DNA of 64,000 nt from Limanda limanda (GCF_963576545.1 NC_083638.1:2746119-2810118); one strand, 5' to 3'; counted from the stretch's first letter, positions 36,720 to 54,740 are shown. Program-made: numbers and translations. Notes: generated from the sequence alone by a model not told the origin.

Positions 36720-37065
36720 CCTAATCATTTAGTGGGACCAGAAGAGTTGTTCTGGGTCTGGATCAAACTGAACCATGGTTCTGTTGGTTTGCAGAATGAA
36801 AACACTTGTTTCGATAGTTTGGACTTTTGGACCAATCACAGGAAGTAGAGACAGCATTAAACAATAGAAGAAGAAGAAGTCTGCACCTCCAACGATATAA
36901 TGTCTGAACCACCAGGACGTTCATTTGGTGCATTTGAACTGCAGTGTGTGTGTACTGTAGTACTGTGGAGTACTGTAGTACTGTAGAGTATTGTAGTACT
37001 GTAGAGTACTGCGCCTGAAGGTGCTGATGCTGCTAGCAATACCATCATGATGCGTCTTCTGGTCA
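36720..37065 (-). repeat. Dispersed repeat with TACTGTAG minisatellite, copy 1
   Basis: In reverse orientation matches 60010-60530: ACGTTCATTTGGTGCATTTG, a GTACTGTAG tandem array (36953-37015), AATACCATCATGATG, and the outer part CTGGATCAAACTGAACCATG plus GTTCTGTTGGTTTGCA. The outer part also occurs at 62380-62520. Confidence 0.75.
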
Positions 37066-38376
37066 TGATTTAAAAACAAGCAGTTTGTTTATTGTGCAGT
37101 TGGTTGCTAGATTCCTCTTCTCTCTAAAAGGAAGTTTCCTTCTTCTCTTTTTCTTCGGGCGCTTCCCTGTTTCATGTTCACTGATTAAAAGATCGTCTTC
37201 GTCCTTCCTCCTTTAATTGGATGCTTTTCTCCCTCTGCTCCAAGAAAATATATTTCCTCCCTAAATCCTGACCCTGAAAAGTTTTTTTCCCTGCTCCCGA
37301 ATTTAGAAAAGTTTTTATTCCTTCCACTTAAAATATAACGTTTCTTGTTTCATTTAATTTCCTTCTTCTTTTCCTTTCCTTTCTTTAATACGCTTCCTCA
37401 TTCCTTTCTCTGAAACCAGGAAGCTTCTTTTTTTTAACTACTCAAAAAGGAAGTGTATTTCCTCTTTGTTTCTCCTTAAAAACAATCACTCTCTTTTCTT
37501 CTTCTCTATTTGGGAGACTTGAATCTTTATTGATTTTGAACGTTTTCTGTACGTTTTCCTCTCTCCCTAAATAGGAAACTTCCCATCTTCTTTTTCATGG
37601 AGGAATTACAGTCCTGCTTCCTTGTTATTTGTCCTGTACAAACCGCATTAGTTGATTAAAGTTCCAGGGAAACGACTCTCCTCCTTGGCAGAGACTCTCA
37701 CCTTGATCCTCGCTCGTCTCCACAGAGGAGAGCGAGGAGGAGAGAGAGGAGGAGTCGCTGCCTGGAAGTCGTACGACGTTGAGCCGCTGGTGATCGATGA
37801 GATGGTTTCTCCCATTTTTTACAGCGGAGGATTCGGCCCCGAGCTGGTATTCTTAGACTGACCCGTCAAACACACACACGTTTGTATGATCATTTCTCTG
37901 AAGGAGGTCGTCGTGATGGATCAATTTCTGATGCTTTGTCTCCTGTAACTTTGAGCAAAGTGAACGAAAGTTGAAGTCAAAGCCATGTTTCACTTTCTCT
38001 CTCTGCTCATCTCTCCGCTCACTCGCTCGCCCTGCGGGTCCTCGGCGGTTTCTCTCCATATTGATTCATTTGTATTCTCAGATCAGACGTTCAGTGAGAA
38101 AGTCGACACAGACACAATGATTGATCGCACAAAGGGAGGACAGGAGCAGGGGAGTTGTTTCAGAAGGACACAAGGACGTTTTGTCCTCGGGTGACAGACG
38201 TCTGCAGGTGAGGGGGGGGGTGATCGCTCTGAGACAAACTTCACTGAGTTTTACTCTCAGACGCTGAATGAACCAACCCGGATGAAACTGGATCACAACA
38301 TCAACAACAACAAGCTGTCTGCGGTCAAATCCTGAGTTTAATAATTCCTCCTGAGGCAGAAATATTATCACTGATA
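37066..38376. other. Presumed intron, pyrimidine-rich; nothing coding recognised
   Basis: 37130-37640 is rich in TTCC/TCTTC without a clear unit. The rest shows no exon, RNA gene or mobile element. Confidence 0.4.
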
Positions 38377-41155
<2,779 letters not shown>

Positions 41156-41223
41156 TGGCTCCACTGGGGATCGAACCCAGGACCTTCTGGTTATAAAGCA
41201 TGAAACTGTGAGACACAGGAACC
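41156..41223 (-). pseudogene. tRNA-Val-derived pseudogene, copy C
   Basis: Minus strand: the 3' half (AGAAGGTCCTGGGTTCGATC, then CCCAGTGGAGCCA) is close to the intact copies. The anticodon loop reads TTTATAA, and the D arm is missing or scrambled. The cloverleaf cannot form. A partial echo (CCAGAAGGTTTGATTCCTGG) follows on the plus strand at 41222. Confidence 0.75.
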
Positions 41224-42045
41224 AGAAGGTTTGATTCCTGGTTTCTTCCGTCGTGTGAAGGGTCAAACTAACACAGTCATTTTGTTTACACCTGATCTCA
41301 GGTCAGTTGCTTGTTTGTTGATGCTGTGAAAACCCGACGTTATCATGTGATTCAGACTTTTACACCAAGTTTTACCTCCTCACGCTGCAACGCTTCAGAA
41401 ACCCTGAATCATCTTAAATCAAAGTTGGAGTAAACGAAGTCGAGCATCAGTTACGTTCTGACCCAGTTTTTTAAAATCTGAAATCGCTCAGTTCAAACAT
41501 TCCAAACCAGTTTCTCATTTCCCTCTCTTTGCTCCTGGGTCTCATGTCCAGCCTGTGTGTTAAATAACAAGCGGCCTCGTTGTTCGAGCCTCGGGGGGGT
41601 GCATGGAAGCTGAAGTGACCCTGTTATCCAGCTGCTGTTACCACGGTGACAGCTGTTCACCCTCTGTTTAACCTGTAAATTAACAGCTTTTTAAAACGCT
41701 GCCTAAAAAGTGAATTATTCTAACACACAAAAGTCTAATTTCTTGTTTTCTGCCGATGAGACTGAAACTGAACGTTGTTGCTAAATCGTTTTCTAAACTC
41801 AGCCTCAGTTTCCTCACTCTGTTAACGTGATTTACAAACAACTCAGAAGGAAAAGACTAATTTATTTTCAGTGTTTCAGTGACGATTAACTGGTAATTTT
41901 ATAATAAACAATGAAAGTTACAAAGGAAAGTTTTGGTAAACATTTTCATTTGGTTATCGTTTTATATAGTATGTAGAACAATCTATGATAAGGGTGAGGG
42001 AATAGATTTGGCAATGTGTGTCCTCACATCTAAAGAAAGAACAAC
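41224..42045. other. Presumed intron; nothing recognised
   Basis: No exon, repeat array or RNA gene is seen on either strand. Confidence 0.4.
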
Positions 42046-44953
<2,908 letters not shown>

Positions 44954-45026
44954 TGGTTCCACTGGGGATTGAACCCAGGACCTTCTGCGTGTAAAGCAGA
45001 CGTGATGACCACTACACTATGGAACC
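44954..45026 (-). tRNA. tRNA-Val(UAC), copy D
   Basis: Minus strand, 73 nt, complete cloverleaf with anticodon TAC and paired acceptor stem. The 3' flank GAACTTATG is shared with copies F and G. No four-T terminator within 40 bases. Confidence 0.92.
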
Positions 45027-45362
45027 TGTGGGATGTTTCCTCCTTAACTGAGACACTCAACTCTATCTCTTTTGAATATTCCTTACACTAAAGTATTGCA
45101 TGTTAATTATTAAGTGCTGCTATAATACTGCACATTTCCCAATTGTAGCACTAATAATGGACTTCTTATCTTATCTTATCTATTTTACAATTGTTTCATT
45201 TTTCCCTCATTAGTTCATTTCCCATAAAATCTCTTTGATGTTGAACTTGATTTGGATGAAAGCAAAGTAAAGTGGATCCCAGTGGAAGTTTTAATTTTCT
45301 GGTTATGATCAGTGAGAGGTGTGGTTCCTTTATTGATTTCAATCAATCAATAGAGAGATGTT

Positions 45363-45435
45363 TGGTTCCACTGGGGTTTGAACCCAGGACCTTCTGCGTG
45401 TAAAGCAGACGTGATGACCACTACACTATGAAACC
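45363..45435 (-). tRNA. tRNA-Val(UAC), copy E
   Basis: Minus strand, 73 nt, anticodon TAC. The acceptor begins GGTTTCA (one G-T pair) and the T loop is TTCAAAC. The pair D-E is duplicated as I-J: the spacers share CCCTCATTAGTT, GATTTG, GAATGAAAGCAAAGTA and TCTGGTTATGATCAGTG-type words. Confidence 0.88.
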
Positions 45436-46052
45436 GCTGTTATTAAAATCATATTTAATGAGATTCTGCATCATATTTGAACAACAAAGGGACAGTTTTT
45501 CACATCATGATTATGTTTTTGGAGCTGATTTGCAGATTCCTGTTCACAAACCTGATTACACAGAAGACAGATTGAGACCCGCCCATAAGTGTGTGTGTGT
45601 GTGTGTGTGTGTCAGAGCCTGATCTATCTTATCTCATATCTCGTCTGTCCATTGTTGTTCAGAGTGACTCACGCTGTTGTTCCTTCATCACCATGAACCA
45701 CTTCCTCCTGTTTGTTTGATTCAAAGTACACTTTCATTTTGTGTTTGTTGTAAACTGTTGTTGTATCTCGTCAGTGTTGTTGTGTCACATTGTGTCAGTG
45801 TTGACACGGGGAACCGGACTCAGGTAAACAGGCGTCACATCAACACTCTGGATAAAGTGCGGGCGGGGGGGGGGGACCACAGGTGTGCGTGTGTGTCGTC
45901 TTATGTGCGGCTCCTGTACCTGCACAGTTCAGTTGCAGCAGCAGTGTGTCAGTTGTGTTTGGCTGCTGGTGATAAGCGTCTTCTCTTTAAAGTGTCGCTC
46001 TCTGTGGTGTCAGCGAACGTTACTGTGGTTAGACAGGAAACAACCAGGAGCT

Positions 46053-46148
<96 letters not shown>

Positions 46149-48528
46149 GTCTTATTAGCTCATGAACTCTAGCTCCAGAGGCCTCTACAGTTTTAGTTTT
46201 GACCATAAAGAACCTAAATCACTGATTATAACTCGTAATTTTATCGTATTTTCTATATTTAATTTGAACAACAACTAATAGTTGTAGTTCAGGACATGAT
46301 GTATAAATTCAAAAACCAAAAGCTCTTGAATCTCCTCGTCTTTCCAAGTCTTCATCTTCTAGGTGTACGGCTCCTCTTCTTCATCCTGAGATATTTGTGT
46401 TCTTCCAGTTTCACGTCCATCACGTGTTAGAAACCTCATCACACGTTTCCCTGCTGTTGTCCGACAGTAGAAAGTCTCCAGAGCAACTGACTCAGTTTCA
46501 GTGTTTCTCTCTGAATGAAACCTTTACCACAGCTCGTGTTCGTGACGTCTGAGGAAACAGTTTCAGATCCAGTGGTTTGTGCGTTTGACAGATGTGAGTT
46601 CTCACGAGTCTTTAACACAGAGAACAAATATGTGGAAACGACTGAAATGACATAAAACTTTATTTGACGCAGGTTTTTAAAGAAGTATTATTAAACATGA
46701 ATATTTAATGTAAAGATCGTGAACTCAGGTTATTTTTCTTCGTTATTTACATCCTCTGGTCTGTGTAGAATCACAGATTCCGTCGTCCTCAGTCGCTAAC
46801 TCACTTCCTCTTGTTACTTTAAAACAAGTCACTGAAAGTTCACTCACTTCCTTCTGCCATTAATCCTTAAATCTCATTTTATCTGCACCATCTTAAATCC
46901 TCACTTCATTTGATGCAGCGAGACGAAGCTGTTTCTTTTTTCCGCCTCTTCTCTTCTTTTTGTCTCCAGCTCCCTGATGAGCGGCGGTGAAATGACTTTG
47001 GCGGCGGCTGCTAATACACGCTAATTGGTACGAGGAGCCGCTCGATCTGAACAATTATAAGAAGCGTGAGCTGTAATCGGTGCCGAGGCTCAGAGGGAGA
47101 CAGGCAGATTCTCTCCATCGCTGTTGTCAGCCGGCTGCGTTTCAAGTCTTCTAACAGACGTCAGGTTGAAGCTGCTGCCGCCTGCAGGACCGAGCTCGTC
47201 TTCCTCCCGACGCTCAGTGAACCGACTCCGACAGACAGAAGCATCGAAGTGCAACTCAACGTTTAATCACTATATATTCACAACAACCAGAGCTGATTAA
47301 CGCTTCACGCAAACAGAAGCTGCTTCACTGGAGTTTTTAAAAGCAGCAACTACAGCTACAGGAAACTGTACAAGGCACAGCAATAGATGAACACATCCCA
47401 TGGCTCAAGGAATATTTTCATTTACAGTAGAATAAACATTTGCTATTGCTACTTTTTGTATTTTACATTCTATCCCTCGACAAACACACAGAAAAGCTAG
47501 TGTAAAGCACACAGATTAAGTGTAGGTCCTGTAAATTATGAAATGTTCAAAGACTAGTGGTGTATATCTGAACTCTTTAATTCTCTCTACATTTTATTTT
47601 TGTTTCTTAAAATTAATAAAACTGCCTAAAGATGAGAAACGTCTTCACACATCAACGCAGCTCAAGTGAAAAGAAACATAAAGAAAAGCAGAACAACCAT
47701 GAAGGGGGCCCCTCGCCCGGCGTGTAAACAGCCCCCCCCCCACTCATGCCCAGGTGCGGCCCTGCTCATCAGAGTCTGTGGAGCTGGTTTTCACCTCCTC
47801 CTCCGTCGTGTTCATTCATTCTCCTCTTTCTCACTGACATGTTCTTTCTGCAGCTTCTCCTCCTGCAGCCTGGAGTTGAAAAGGTCAGAGATAATGAATA
47901 TTCTAATCTGGCCTAGATTCCATGATAAAGCCGTGTAGGTGCATGGAGACAGCGGCTGTTATCACCTCTTTGAAATATGAAGCGTATGCAGGGGGGGGGA
48001 GGTCGCTGCAGATGAACGACGACAACACGGACCTGGAAACACACGAGTGTTTTCCTGCTGAGGAAGGTTTTTACATCAGATCAGATTTTCCAGGTCAGCG
48101 TTTGATGATCGATGAAATCAGCTGGGTGGTTTATTCTCAGGGTTTCTCTGTATCACAGGTCGATCAGTGTGAAGCTTCTGGAGCAGATTCACGTTCACTG
48201 ACTCCTCCGCAACACTTTTATCCATCATGACGTCCAAGATATTTATTAGATGATATCAAATGTAACATTGTTTATTACAACAAAGCCTGTGATTAACATC
48301 TGTGGTACAGGGAGCGTACTCATCCCAAAGTAAACACCCTCACCATCTTCGACTAGAATCAAACTATATTACATGGCTATTATATTTACATGGATTGGTG
48401 CAAAATCTTAAATGAATTTGTGGGATGTCTTTTTCCCTTTTTTGGGAATTGACAGAACGGAGTTTCCTCTGCCAAGTAAATTCTATAAACAGGGTTCAGA
48501 ATCTCATAACACATCACAGCATCTCACA
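45436..48528. other. Presumed intron with TG microsatellites
   Basis: TG arrays at 45589-45612 and 46053-46143, and G runs at 45865-45874 and 47991-47999. No supported exon. 46960-47060 is balanced in composition and free of repeats. Confidence 0.4.
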
Positions 48529-48601
48529 GGTTCCATAGTGTAGTGGTCATCACGTCTGCTTTACACGCAGAAGGTCCTGGGTTCGATCCCCAGTGGAACC
48601 A
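48529..48601 (+). tRNA. tRNA-Val(UAC), copy F
   Basis: Plus strand, 73 nt, perfect acceptor and T stems with TTCGATC T loop, anticodon TAC. The upstream flank (TTCTATAAACAGG...CAGCATCTCACAGG) is a diverged reverse copy of the sequence beside copy I. Confidence 0.93.
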
Positions 48602-49059
48602 GAACTTATGCTTCTGGTTCCACTGGTTCCACTCACAGATAACTGATGTCACAAAACATTAATGTTTAACAACAAGGAGATTGTGTTCATGTCATTACAC
48701 AACTTCCTTTGCTAGTTACAAACCATGTTGTTTAAATGGAAAAGACACAAGTGGCCGTCAGAGCCTTAATGAGATGAAGTCAAACAAGAGACCTCGTCCT
48801 CTATGGAGCTACATTCCAGCCAAAACTCAGCGAACAAACAAAACATCTTTTACTAATAGCCTGCCATCACAAACAAATACACAAATACAAAAAACATTAA
48901 CACATTAATGCTTTTTGTTTCACAAATACAAAACAAACAAACGCGTGTAGACAAGACCAGAATCTATTTGTTGTTAAACCTGAATCTTTTGCCCCAAAAC
49001 CTGATCCAGTCTGTGACATGCGAGTGTTTCTGTTATTTGTGAGTTGGAGACATAAGTTC

Positions 49060-49132
49060 TGGTTCCACTGGGGATCGAACCCAGGACCTTCTGCGTGTAA
49101 AGCAGACGTGATGACCACTACACTATGGAACC
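49060..49132 (-). tRNA. tRNA-Val(UAC), copy G
   Basis: Minus strand, 73 nt, T loop TTCGATC, identical in core to copy F. It is the partner of copy B in the inverted duplication (flank TTGTTCATCAAGGTACAGGA). Confidence 0.93.
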
Positions 49133-49429
49133 CCTGTAGCACTGCTTTGTTCATCAAGGTACAGGAGCTTGTTTGTAGAGTTTATTGAGAACATGTTGAA
49201 TAGTTTGTTCTGTTGCTGAGCAGAACTGATGTCTCCCAGCAAGAAGGTTGTTGGTTTGAGTCTATCTGGGAGTGAATGTCTGAATGTATATATTAGACGC
49301 ATTGTTTCCTCCTAGTGTCTGGGTGTTGATTGTTATATTTTATAAAACAGGAGTGAGAGGGATTTTCACATTCAGGTTAAAGTTAGTGTCTTATTTGTTC
49401 TTTTAAGTCACTTATTTCAGCCATAGAAT

Positions 49430-49502
49430 TGGTTCCACTGGGGATTGAACCCAGGACCTTCTGCGTGTAAAGCAGACGTGATAACCACTACACTATGGAA
49501 CC
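49430..49502 (-). tRNA. tRNA-Val(UAC), copy H
   Basis: Minus strand, 73 nt; has GGTTATCAC in the D arm, the usual vertebrate form, where the others have GGTCATCAC. It is the partner of copy A in the inverted duplication (3' flank AATTCTATGGCTGAAAT shared). Confidence 0.93.
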
Positions 49503-49721
49503 TGTGTGATGACGTCACATTTATTGAGATACTGGAGCATATTTGAATCCAACAACAAAAGGACATATAAGATAATATTGGGAGAGTATCTCTAGATAAT
49601 TATGTTGTTGGAGCTATTTGATTTATAAACAGATATTCAATTTAATGGTATATTTTAGTTTTCTGTCAGATTCCTGATGGTTAAAAGCTGATCAACAGTT
49701 TCTTCTTCTGTGTTTCTTCAG

Positions 49722-49754
49722 GTTTGTCGGTGGCGGTGAAGAAGACGCACACAT
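49722..49754 (+). CDS. Candidate 33-nt internal exon, unrecognised gene
   Basis: Follows a strong polypyrimidine tract and CAG acceptor (49719-49721) and ends before GTGAGT (49755). It reads GT then LSVAVKKTHT then one base: phase 1 in, phase 1 out, so it can be skipped without frame change and joins the exon at 29256-29391 as Gly. Called from splice sites and phase only; the 20-kb separation and small size make it uncertain. Confidence 0.3.
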
Positions 49755-51705
49755 GTGAGTTCCTCGTTTCCTGTTCCATCTGTTCTGAAGCCGCTGGTTT
49801 TTGTGGCCGTCACTGTTTCCTGCGGACGTGTGTGTGAAAGAGTTGTTTATGTTTCAGATTGTGAGTCCAGGAGATGCATTGATTTCCCAGAATCCTTAGC
49901 TCTGAGGAGGTCATCAGTGCAAGAGCTTTTATATCTGAGACAGTTTCTGTATTTCATCATCGTCCATCTTCAAGTGGATCATACTCGGTTGTTTTGACAC
50001 AGTTTGTTTGAAAAATGTTCCAAAGTAAAAACTAATTTCCATCGATATCATTTGAATCTGTTACTTTGTGAGTGAGAACAGAGAGAATCTGGATCTGAGG
50101 GCAGGAGGAGTGTGTTGTTCTGGTCTCTGTGGAGCTCTGACACTTTAAGGTTCCTCCTGTCTGGAACTGGTTTCTACAGGAGGACGTGTTGAGCGCTGAG
50201 TGTTCGGGGGAGAGGAGGATGAATGTGTGACGAGGGAGCTCCGCCTCCGTCGAGTCGCTCTCATTAGAGCCGAGAGAGACGGATAATGAACGTGAGGACG
50301 GGACGATCGCAGAGAGAAGCATCGATCCTCCGGGAGCCGTGGAGGCTGTTTCCAAACAACTCGTAACGTGCTGCTGGGAGTCGATTGACCCGGTCTGATG
50401 GGGGGGGGCTTTAGAAGCATAAATCATCCTCATGTTCTGCCAATTTAGAGGAAGAATGAAGCTCCTGCTGCTGCTCACTTCCCTCTCTCTGCTGGCAGGA
50501 GGCGCTCGGCCTTCGGCTGTTTGCACCGAGTTTAATCGTTTCCACTGAAGCTCGCAGCTCAGACGCAGTGTGGGATCATGGGTAAAAACACCAGTTAGCT
50601 CGAGCTCCTTCAGCTCGTTCAGTTACTGCTGAGTTACGTCTTATTTACCTTTTAGTTCTAGTGGAAGTTCTGTTGTTCTCCACGGATCAGATACACAAAA
50701 AAAACACAGAGCAGAAGAGACACACGAATACAAATATTTTGAATTAGCAGGTCGACAGAAAACTGGTCTTAAGTTGTTCTCTCACGTTCGAGTCCCGGTC
50801 CTTCAACGTCCATCAGATCCTGATGTCACTTCCTGTTTAGATAAGGACACTTATTGTAAACGTTAAAGTCTGACTGGTGGTTTTTTGGGAGCTGATGCTG
50901 ATTCTAATATTTTGGCCGATGTTCATTTTAAAACTTGTCAGCGATTCCTGATATCTGTATTTTACAGATCAACCATAAAATCTATTATAAATAACTATAA
51001 ATAAAAAGAAAAATTAACTTCAGTCATTTAACAGTTGAACTGATGGAGAACCTTGAGTTTGTGTTGCTGTATAGAAGAACGGCAGCATGTGATTGGTGGA
51101 CACTTTCTTCTCTGTCTCTTTATTTACTCTCCATGTCGTCCTCTTGTTATCTTCGTCTCTTTGTGGTTTGTTTCCTCTCTTGTTTCACACTCTCTTCTTC
51201 CTTTATAACTCATCTCCCTCCTTTTTTCTTCAAGCTGTTTGTTATGTGAACCGCAGCGAAGGAGGGAGGCACGCCATGTGGTTGTTCTTGTGTGTTTATG
51301 TGATGTTGTGTTTATCAGGGTGTTGGTCTCTGTCCTGATGTGAGAAACACAAAACATAAACAATCCAACGACTTCAGTGATGATGTCTCTGAGTAAATCT
51401 GGTTATTTAGTTTCTTTCGTGTCACAACGAGGTCGACAGGAAGTCATGGGCCGCTGGTCGCCAAGAGGTTTCACATGTTTCCACGAAAATAACCAAGCTG
51501 TTAGTTTCATGTTCCTGTCGTGTTTGGATAAATGAACAATGTGATTTAAAGGAGATGGATTATGCTCAAATTCAGGTTGATCAATTTAATTTAACATCTT
51601 CTTCCTCAGACTGTCCATTGCTGCAACTCTTCTTTCCACCTCTGTTGCAAACACTTGGTCTTAGCTCCTGTCTCTTTAAGACCCCCCCACCTGATAAGTC
51701 TAGAG
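49755..51705. other. Presumed intron; nothing recognised
   Basis: Unremarkable sequence; 50140-50350 is GC-richer but shows no protein family signature. No exon is supported. Confidence 0.4.
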
Positions 51706-53291
51706 ATATGGAGGACCATACATGACATAAGTATAAATAAATAAATAAATAAATGTAGAAATAAATACAGAAATAAATAAATAAATGAATAAATAAAAAA
51801 GGAAATAAATTAATTAATACAGAAATAAATAAATAAATACGTTACTAACAACAGAAATAAATAAATAAATGTCTTAAATATATTTGCACATTTATTTATT
51901 CCCTGATTTATATTTTTCACGTTTTCAATCACCTTATGCTAATGAGAAAGGCGGGCCTAACTGCAGTCTCATGCAGGATTGGTCACAGGAGTGTAATGAT
52001 CCAGCCTTTCAATGCTGACTGGTGTCCAGTAGCTGTTTGCAGTGTTGAGCCGGTTCACACTTAAAATGAACTAGTTCAAGTTCAGAGGGTTAGTTCAGGT
52101 TATTTTTTATTGGGATGATTAAGGTGTCAGTAATCCTGACTGTGAACGCCACGTCTCGTGTTCTCCTGAGCACAAGGAGAGCGCAGAGAGGAGGAGGAAG
52201 CAGAAACTCCAGCTCGGTACAAACCACCTGCAGCTTCTGCTCTGCGCATGAAGCAGCTGATCTCTGAGCAGATGTGACCAGAGAAACTCTGTGTTTTCAC
52301 TGTTTTACAAAGTCACTGAGCGGCTGCATCGAGGTGACGAGCTCAAGTCTCAGTTTTTGTCTCTGTGCAAGTGTGTGGCACTGAGGGGTGCGGAGCCACG
52401 GGGCCTGTGTGTGCGTGTGTGTATAGCTCAGTTGACCAATCCTGCTCGAGACTGAGTTTGGGACCTCCTACCTCATTTACATATGACACAATTAAATGTG
52501 GAATTAAATAAATGTTGAAATACATAAAAGTTGAAATAATTGTGGGAATAAGTTTAACACATTGATTAATTTACTTCTGTATTTATGTCCACATGTATTC
52601 ATTTATTTCTTTATCTATTTCCACATTTTTTTTTGCAACATTTTTATTTTTCAACAATTAATTGTCCATATGTAAATGAGGTAGGCGGTCCCAAACTCAG
52701 TCTCGAGCAGGATTGGTCAACTGAGCTATACACACACGCACACACAGGCACCCGGGCTCCGCACCCCTCAGTGCCACACACTCGCACAGAGACAAAAACT
52801 GAGACTTGAGCTCGTCACCTCGATGCAGCCGCTCAGTGACTTTGTAAAACAGTCTCTGGTCACATCTGCTCAGAGATCAGCTGCTTCATGGGCAGAGCAG
52901 AAGCTGCAGGCTTGTTTCTTTCCGAGCAGGAGTTTCTGCTTCCTCCTCCTCTCTGCTCGCTCCCTGTGCTCAGGAGAACACGAGACGTGAACTGGCACAA
53001 CACTGCAAACAGCTACTGGACACCAGTCAGCATTGAAAGGCTGGATCATTACACTCCTGTGACCAATCCTGCATGAGACTGCGGTTAGGCCCGCCTTTCT
53101 CATTAGCATAAGGTGATTGAAAACGTGAAAAATATAAATCAGGGAATAAATAAATGTGCAAATATATTTAAGACATTTATTTATTTATTTCTGTTGTTAG
53201 TAACGTATTTATTTATTTATTTCTGTATTTATATCCACATTTATTTATTTATTCATTTATTTATACTTATGTCATGTATGGTCCTCCATAT
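51706..53291. mobile_element. 1.6-kb palindromic foldback element
   Basis: The left end ATATGGAGGACCATACATGA and the right end (its exact reverse complement, 53272-53291) open two arms of roughly 650-780 bp that match almost throughout, including AAAT arrays, GAGAAAGGCGGGCCTAACTG, TGACTGGTGTCCAGTAGCTG and GTATAGCTCAGTTGACCAAT. The left arm has an insert of about 100 bp near 52050-52150 that the right arm lacks. The central spacer (about 52490-52660) is AT-rich. AGAG flanks both ends (51702-51705, 53292-53295), a possible short target duplication. No transposase is encoded. Confidence 0.85.
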
Positions 53292-53373
53292 AGAGATGAC
53301 TGTTGTGATTGGTCAAAGGTTTTATGGAGGTGTAGGAAGTGTCTGCCTCCGCTCTGGCCAAAATACATATCTT

Positions 53374-53446
53374 TGGTTCCACTGGGGATTGAACCCAGGA
53401 CCTTCTGCGTGTAAAGCAGACGTGATGACCACTACACTATGGAACC
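53374..53446 (-). tRNA. tRNA-Val(UAC), copy I
   Basis: Minus strand, 73 nt, complete. The only copy with a four-T run close to its 3' end (TATTTTGG about a dozen bases downstream on its strand), so the best candidate for efficient Pol III termination. It lies 82 bases from the foldback element. Confidence 0.93.
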
Positions 53447-53681
53447 TGTGAGATGCTGCCACGTTTAATGAGATATGAAAACTATTTATAGAATCTATAG
53501 TTGTTTTTGCTTTTCCCTCATTAGTTATTTTGCCATAATATCTCTTGCATGGTGTATTTGATTTGAATGAAAGCAAAGTAGTAGAGTGGACTCTGAAGTA
53601 TTTATAGTCTGGTTATGATCAGTGTTTATTCTCACTTTGAATGAGAGTTGTGTCTCCATGTCAATCAATATGAGAGTGACT

Positions 53682-53754
53682 TGGTTCCACTGGGGATTGA
53701 ACCCAGGACCTTCTGCGTGTAAAGCAGACGTGATGACCACTACACTATGGAACC
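53682..53754 (-). tRNA. tRNA-Val(UAC), copy J
   Basis: Minus strand, 73 nt, complete. Partner of copy E in the D-E/I-J direct duplication; the upstream flank (AATTATGTTTT/GGATTATG-type words, GAGCTG) is shared with E and H. Confidence 0.93.
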
Positions 53755-54530
53755 TGTGTAAGACTGTGATGTTTATGAGATACTGGAACTTGTTTGACCC
53801 GGAAAAAAAAACCCGACAGATTTTCACCAAACTTGTGTGTGAATATTGAACGAGTATCTCCAGAGGATTATGTTTTCTGAGCTGCTTGGTCTGAATCTAC
53901 TGAGTTTATACTGAGTCCTGCCTGTACAGTTAAAAATGTATGGATGTTTTAATGGGTCACAGAAATGGGTACGATTGCTCCTGGATCTGGATTTATATAC
54001 AGTTGATCAATTTAATGGTGACGCAGAGAAACAAAGATCTTCTAGTGACAGCCTGACCGGTGGTGGTGGAGGTGAAGCACGTTGTGGTCATGTTGGTGGA
54101 GCGACTTGATCCATGTGTTTGGTTTGCAGACGTTTTACTGTACAAGAAGAATTCACGGCGTAAATATGTGGTACAAAGGACACATTGTGAACATGGTAAT
54201 CGTGTTATACATATTAAATCAACATCAACTTAGTATATGAGGCTTTTAACCTTTTAATCTGGAAGAAGATGCAGGACAGAATATTTAAAAAATGTGTCAA
54301 TAGATTTCCATAGATAACGATTCAAAGACTCTGTTTGCTTTGCTGATACATTTCTACGTCCTGGAAAGTTCTGGACGGAAAACATTGTTGTGGTTTTTGG
54401 TAAATAAAGCCCATTTAAATAACAACCGTAAATCCTCCAAATACAAATATCAATATTCTTCTTTAAATTAATGTTCTTTAAAACAAAAAAAACAAACACA
54501 AACAACCTTACAGATCCAGCTCTGCCTCTC
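53755..54530. other. Presumed intron or intergenic; nothing coding recognised
   Basis: Includes the duplicated upstream flank of tRNA copy J (to about 53900). Otherwise unremarkable. Confidence 0.4.
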
Positions 54531-54603
54531 ATTGGCTGGTAGGCATGCCAATCAGAGGGGGTAGGCCGAGAGGGGCGGGGCTAGGCGGTGACGTCACGGT
54601 CAC
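54531..54603 (+). promoter_or_regulatory. Promoter-like cluster: CCAAT boxes, GC box, CRE
   Basis: ATTGG (54531-54535), CCAAT (54548-54552), GGGGCGGGGC (54572-54581) and a full palindromic CRE TGACGTCA (54589-54596) fall within 66 bp, in otherwise AT-rich surroundings. The combination is typical of vertebrate RNA polymerase II promoters; a good donor follows at 54741. Confidence 0.5.
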
Positions 54604-54740
54604 ATGGCTGCTCATGCCGTGCAGCAGCAGCAGCTCAGGATGATGTCAGAGCTGAGAGGAGCTGCTGCTGGTGACACAACAAGGATCCTCCTGAAACCCA
54701 GGCCTGACAAATATGTACTTGATCATTTCTGCCATGAAAG
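54604..54740 (+). CDS. Candidate alternative first exon, unrecognised protein
   Basis: From ATG 54604 an open frame of 45 codons plus two bases (MAAHAVQQQQLRMMSELRG... KPRPDKYVLDHFCHE) runs to a strong donor GTAAGAG. A shorter alternative starts at ATG 54713 in another frame (MYLIISAMK). The CRE is so close that transcription may start downstream of 54604, so the shorter frame or a non-coding exon is also possible. Phase 2 does not match the 49722 exon, suggesting a separate gene or first exon. No family recognised. Confidence 0.3.

Noticed and set aside
50032..50526. 164-codon minus-strand frame and its overlapping 91-codon frame
   Set aside because: GC-richer region but no recognisable domain, start context or splice sites; most likely chance frames.
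52343..52809. Two frames encoding the same YVNEVGGPKLSLEQDWS peptide on opposite strands
   Set aside because: They are mirror images from the two arms of the foldback palindrome, so not independent evidence of a gene.
53113..53849. Frames sharing CKADVMTTTLWNL near 44900, 48900, 53400 and 53700
   Set aside because: The shared peptide is the translation of the tRNA-Val gene in the wrong context.
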